Of a stretch of 64,000 nt of DNA, positions 62,025 to 64,000 are shown piece by piece (the first letter of the stretch is position 1; every line of letters begins with the position of its first letter). Origin of the DNA: Fibrella aestuarina BUZ 2 (GTDB taxonomy: Bacteria > Bacteroidota > Bacteroidia > Cytophagales > Spirosomataceae); NCBI RefSeq assembly GCF_000331105.1, contig NC_020054.1, positions 2,202,813 to 2,266,812 on the forward strand. The letters run 5' to 3'. The translations under genes and the position numbers were made by a program. The notes beneath the pieces are model-generated. The model made no database searches and was not told the DNA's origin. It saw nothing but the letters and a program-made list of their open reading frames with translations.

Positions 62025-64000
62025 TTAGAATTGGAAGCGATTAGCGTGATAGGTGGTCTTTTGGTCCTGGGCAATCATGGCGGCAGCAATGCCCCCGTTG
62101 TCGACGTTGAGCTGCAGCAACTCTTTGTCCTGAATCGCCTTACGTAGCTCCCGTAGTTCGGCCAGCATGGCACTACTGCCGCCGCTCATGCCGACTGTAT
62201 CGGGCAGGTTGAGCCGGGCGGGCAAAACAGGGATCGCCAATCGTGGCTGTAGCATCCGGGCGATTAGCTCCGTGTTCGAGATATTGCCCAGCAGGGCGTT
62301 TTGCTCGGTTGGGATCACCCGTTCGCCCCGGTTGAGCAGGGCGGGTATCGTGTCTACGCCGCTAGGGTAGGGGCCATCGACGTACTCGGTGCCCTGAGCA
62401 AATCGTTTGCCCGTTGAGGGTATATAGCCGTCGGCATTACGAAGCTGTATTGGGTTTTTAGCGGCGTCGTAAACGGTAATCACCTTGTTGTCATTGGGGT
62501 TGTAAAAAACCTCAACGGGTGCGCCGTCACTGGTAAACCAGCCCCGGTATACGTCATCACTGCCGCGCTTAGAGGCCACATCCTGCGCTGCCGCGTAAGC
62601 CCCGCCAATGCCGCCGCTTGGATTGATCACAACGGGCGTACCATAAGCAGCCGGGCCGCTGACCCCGCCTAATTCGCTAATCATCGCATTCACTTGATCG
62701 ATCAAGCCCTGAGCCGCGCCAGCAGCCCGTAGCTTGAGTACAGCGATTCTTAGCTCGATGATGCTTATCTGCTTATTAGCCTCAAAGGCTTCTGCCTGCG
62801 CTTGGCGTACCGCGCCTATATAAGCCCGGTTGGCAAGTTCTTTTTTGTGCGCGGCGTCAAGCTCGTTGTCACGTAGTTGATTCTGATAACCCGTAATGGT
62901 GTTCCTAAGCTCGGTTTGCAGCGCCTCAATCTTGTTCTTTGTATCAACCTCCAGGTCCCTAATCCGACCCTTCAACTCCCTTTCTTTCGTCTCGAAATCC
63001 TGCCGGTAGGTATCGAGCGTCGTCTTAAGCTGTGTTTTTAGGTCGGTGATTTCGTTCTTTTGCCGGGTCTCTAACTCAATAATCTTATTGGTCTCCTCCT
63101 CTTTCAGCTTCTCGGTCAGGTCTTTTTCTTCCTGTTTGAGTTGTTTGCTGATTATGGTATTCGCCTTACTCTTATCGAGTTTAGCATCCTCAACATCTTT
63201 ATGAACCTGACCGATGCGCTCAGCAAAAGCGTTCATTACGTCGGCCCGTTCTTTTTCTGATAGGTTACCAGCCAAAATGCGGTCACGTTGGGCGGTCAGC
63301 TTATCAACCTCGGTCGTACGGTAGCGCTCCAAAACGTCGTCGCGCAACCGATCAATGATACCCGCCGCCTCTAATTCATCCGCTTTTGACTGCTCAACCA
63401 AAGAGCGCCGGAAGTCGTAAGTATCCTGTAGTGCCTTTTTCTCGGCATCGTAGCGGTCGTTGACCTTTTGAACGGCGTCGTCGTATTGCTGCTGAGCGAG
63501 TGCCTTTTGTTGATCGTAGCTGTCTTTGAGCGCCGATAGCTGATCTTCAATGGCTTCTTTCTTTTTGTCGCGCTCCTGCTCAATGAGGTCTTTTTTGATC
63601 TCAAAAGCATCCTTTGCGGCGTCGATCTCTGCGTTTATCTGATCCCTTCTTGCCTCGAACTCTTCGCTGATCTGGCTCAGTTTGGCGTCGTGTAAATCGG
63701 TCAGCCTCTGCTTTTCAAGTTCAATTTGCTTTAGTCTGGTTTCAAGATGCGCCTTTTCAAACGCCATCTGATCTTGTTCGGAATTGCGCATTAAAGCCCG
63801 CGCATCCCCCTTGGCGTCGAGGATTTCTTGCACCTGCGCCAATTGAGCATCTACACCGTCGCGGTTCTTCATCAATTCGCCCTGGTACTCGTAAAAGCGC
63901 TCGATAATGGTTCGCTTTTCGTCGTAGCCACGGCTAAACGATTCGAGTTCCTGTTTGTAGGCTTCTTTACTGGCATCAATCAACCAGTCGTAAAAGCCGC
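62025..64000 (-). CDS. Phage tail tape measure protein, partial (N-terminus outside window)
   Basis: The minus frame is open to the window edge, with sequence continuing past position 63983, so the true start is further right. Over 400 residues of Glu/Lys/Gln-rich coiled coil (ERFYEYQGELMKNRDGVDAQ, then DQLSALKDSYDQQKALAQQ and similar). The C-terminal part has a folded segment and QGTEYVDGPYPSGVDTIPALLNRGERVIPTEQ, the GVDTIPALLxxGE signature of tape measure C-termini. It sets tail length during assembly. Confidence 0.8.
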   Translation of the reverse strand, partial: GFYDWLIDASKEAYKQELESFSRGYDEKRTIIERFYEYQGELMKNRDGVDAQLAQVQEILDAKGDARALMRNSEQDQMAFEKAHLETRLKQIELEKQRLTDLHDAKLSQISEEFEARRDQINAEIDAAKDAFEIKKDLIEQERDKKKEAIEDQLSALKDSYDQQKALAQQQYDDAVQKVNDRYDAEKKALQDTYDFRRSLVEQSKADELEAAGIIDRLRDDVLERYRTTEVDKLTAQRDRILAGNLSEKERADVMNAFAERIGQVHKDVEDAKLDKSKANTIISKQLKQEEKDLTEKLKEEETNKIIELETRQKNEITDLKTQLKTTLDTYRQDFETKERELKGRIRDLEVDTKNKIEALQTELRNTITGYQNQLRDNELDAAHKKELANRAYIGAVRQAQAEAFEANKQISIIELRIAVLKLRAAGAAQGLIDQVNAMISELGGVSGPAAYGTPVVINPSGGIGGAYAAAQDVASKRGSDDVYRGWFTSDGAPVEVFYNPNDNKVITVYDAAKNPIQLRNADGYIPSTGKRFAQGTEYVDGPYPSGVDTIPALLNRGERVIPTEQNALLGNISNTELIARMLQPRLAIPVLPARLNLPDTVGMSGGSSAMLAELRELRKAIQDKELLQLNVDNGGIAAAMIAQDQKTTYHANRFQF

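Larger units (their letters stand above)
32325..64000. mobile_element. Integrated tailed-phage genome (right end outside window)
   Basis: Integrase, LexA-like repressor, early/replication genes, endolysin, holin-like proteins, scaffold, capsid, portal, tail and tape-measure genes are contiguous from 32,327 to the window end. The left boundary is set by the intact cdsA gene. The right attachment site and terminase genes are not in the window. No frameshifted or deleted gene was noticed, so it may be functional. Confidence 0.85.

Overview
The window reads as a chromosome segment of a Bacteroidota bacterium, probably a Cytophagales member of the Spirosoma type. This is inferred from protein style, Bacteroidota promoter words of the form TAnnTTTG, the near absence of Shine-Dalgarno sequences and a moderately high G+C content. 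No rRNA or tRNA gene was found. Two parts meet at about 32,325: ordinary host chromosome on the left and an integrated, apparently complete-looking tailed-phage genome on the right, which runs off the window.

Host part (1-32,324). It holds a partial secreted Ig-like surface protein, an alpha/beta hydrolase, a sensor kinase, a histone H1-like protein and an rRNA/tRNA methyltransferase. A four-gene stress operon follows: small membrane protein, tandem UspA, PAS histidine kinase, and a response regulator fused to a Crp-type DNA-binding module. Then come mutS, envelope proteins, a lytic transglycosylase, a stomatin-like protein, a candidate NDT/TIR-like effector and an acyl-CoA dehydrogenase. UDP-glucose dehydrogenase and UDP-glucuronate decarboxylase form a UDP-xylose pair. 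The rest is frr, pyrH, isocitrate dehydrogenase with a divergent LysR regulator, a biotin carrier protein, a lipoprotein, an EamA transporter, dusB, a CPBP protease, a DUF2007 protein and cdsA. Many gaps carry long inverted repeats that look like strong terminators or small dispersed repeats.

Prophage part (32,325 to beyond 64,000). A tyrosine integrase lies 2 bp past the cdsA stop, followed by a LexA-like repressor with two HTH domains. Divergent from it, a rightward early operon (34,834-44,021) carries a Cro-like protein, HTH proteins, small membrane proteins, a replication initiator, a RuvC-like nuclease, a DUF4494 protein, a DNA methyltransferase and many small orphan or zinc-ribbon proteins. 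The initiator gene contains an iteron array (15 copies of a 7-8 bp word in two 96-bp units plus a partial third) next to an A+T-rich stretch, a layout like the lambda origin inside gene O. A free-standing HNH homing endonuclease has inserted into the terminator separating the early and late operons, leaving a 19-bp direct repeat. The leftward late genes read, in transcription order: tape measure, tail proteins, a signal-peptide-bearing SGNH hydrolase, unknown structural proteins, portal, scaffold, major capsid, two unknown proteins, holin-like and spanin-like membrane proteins and an M15 endolysin. No terminase is visible; it is probably to the right.

Functional names for the phage structural genes rest mostly on gene order and sequence character, not on clear motifs, and are marked with lower confidence.
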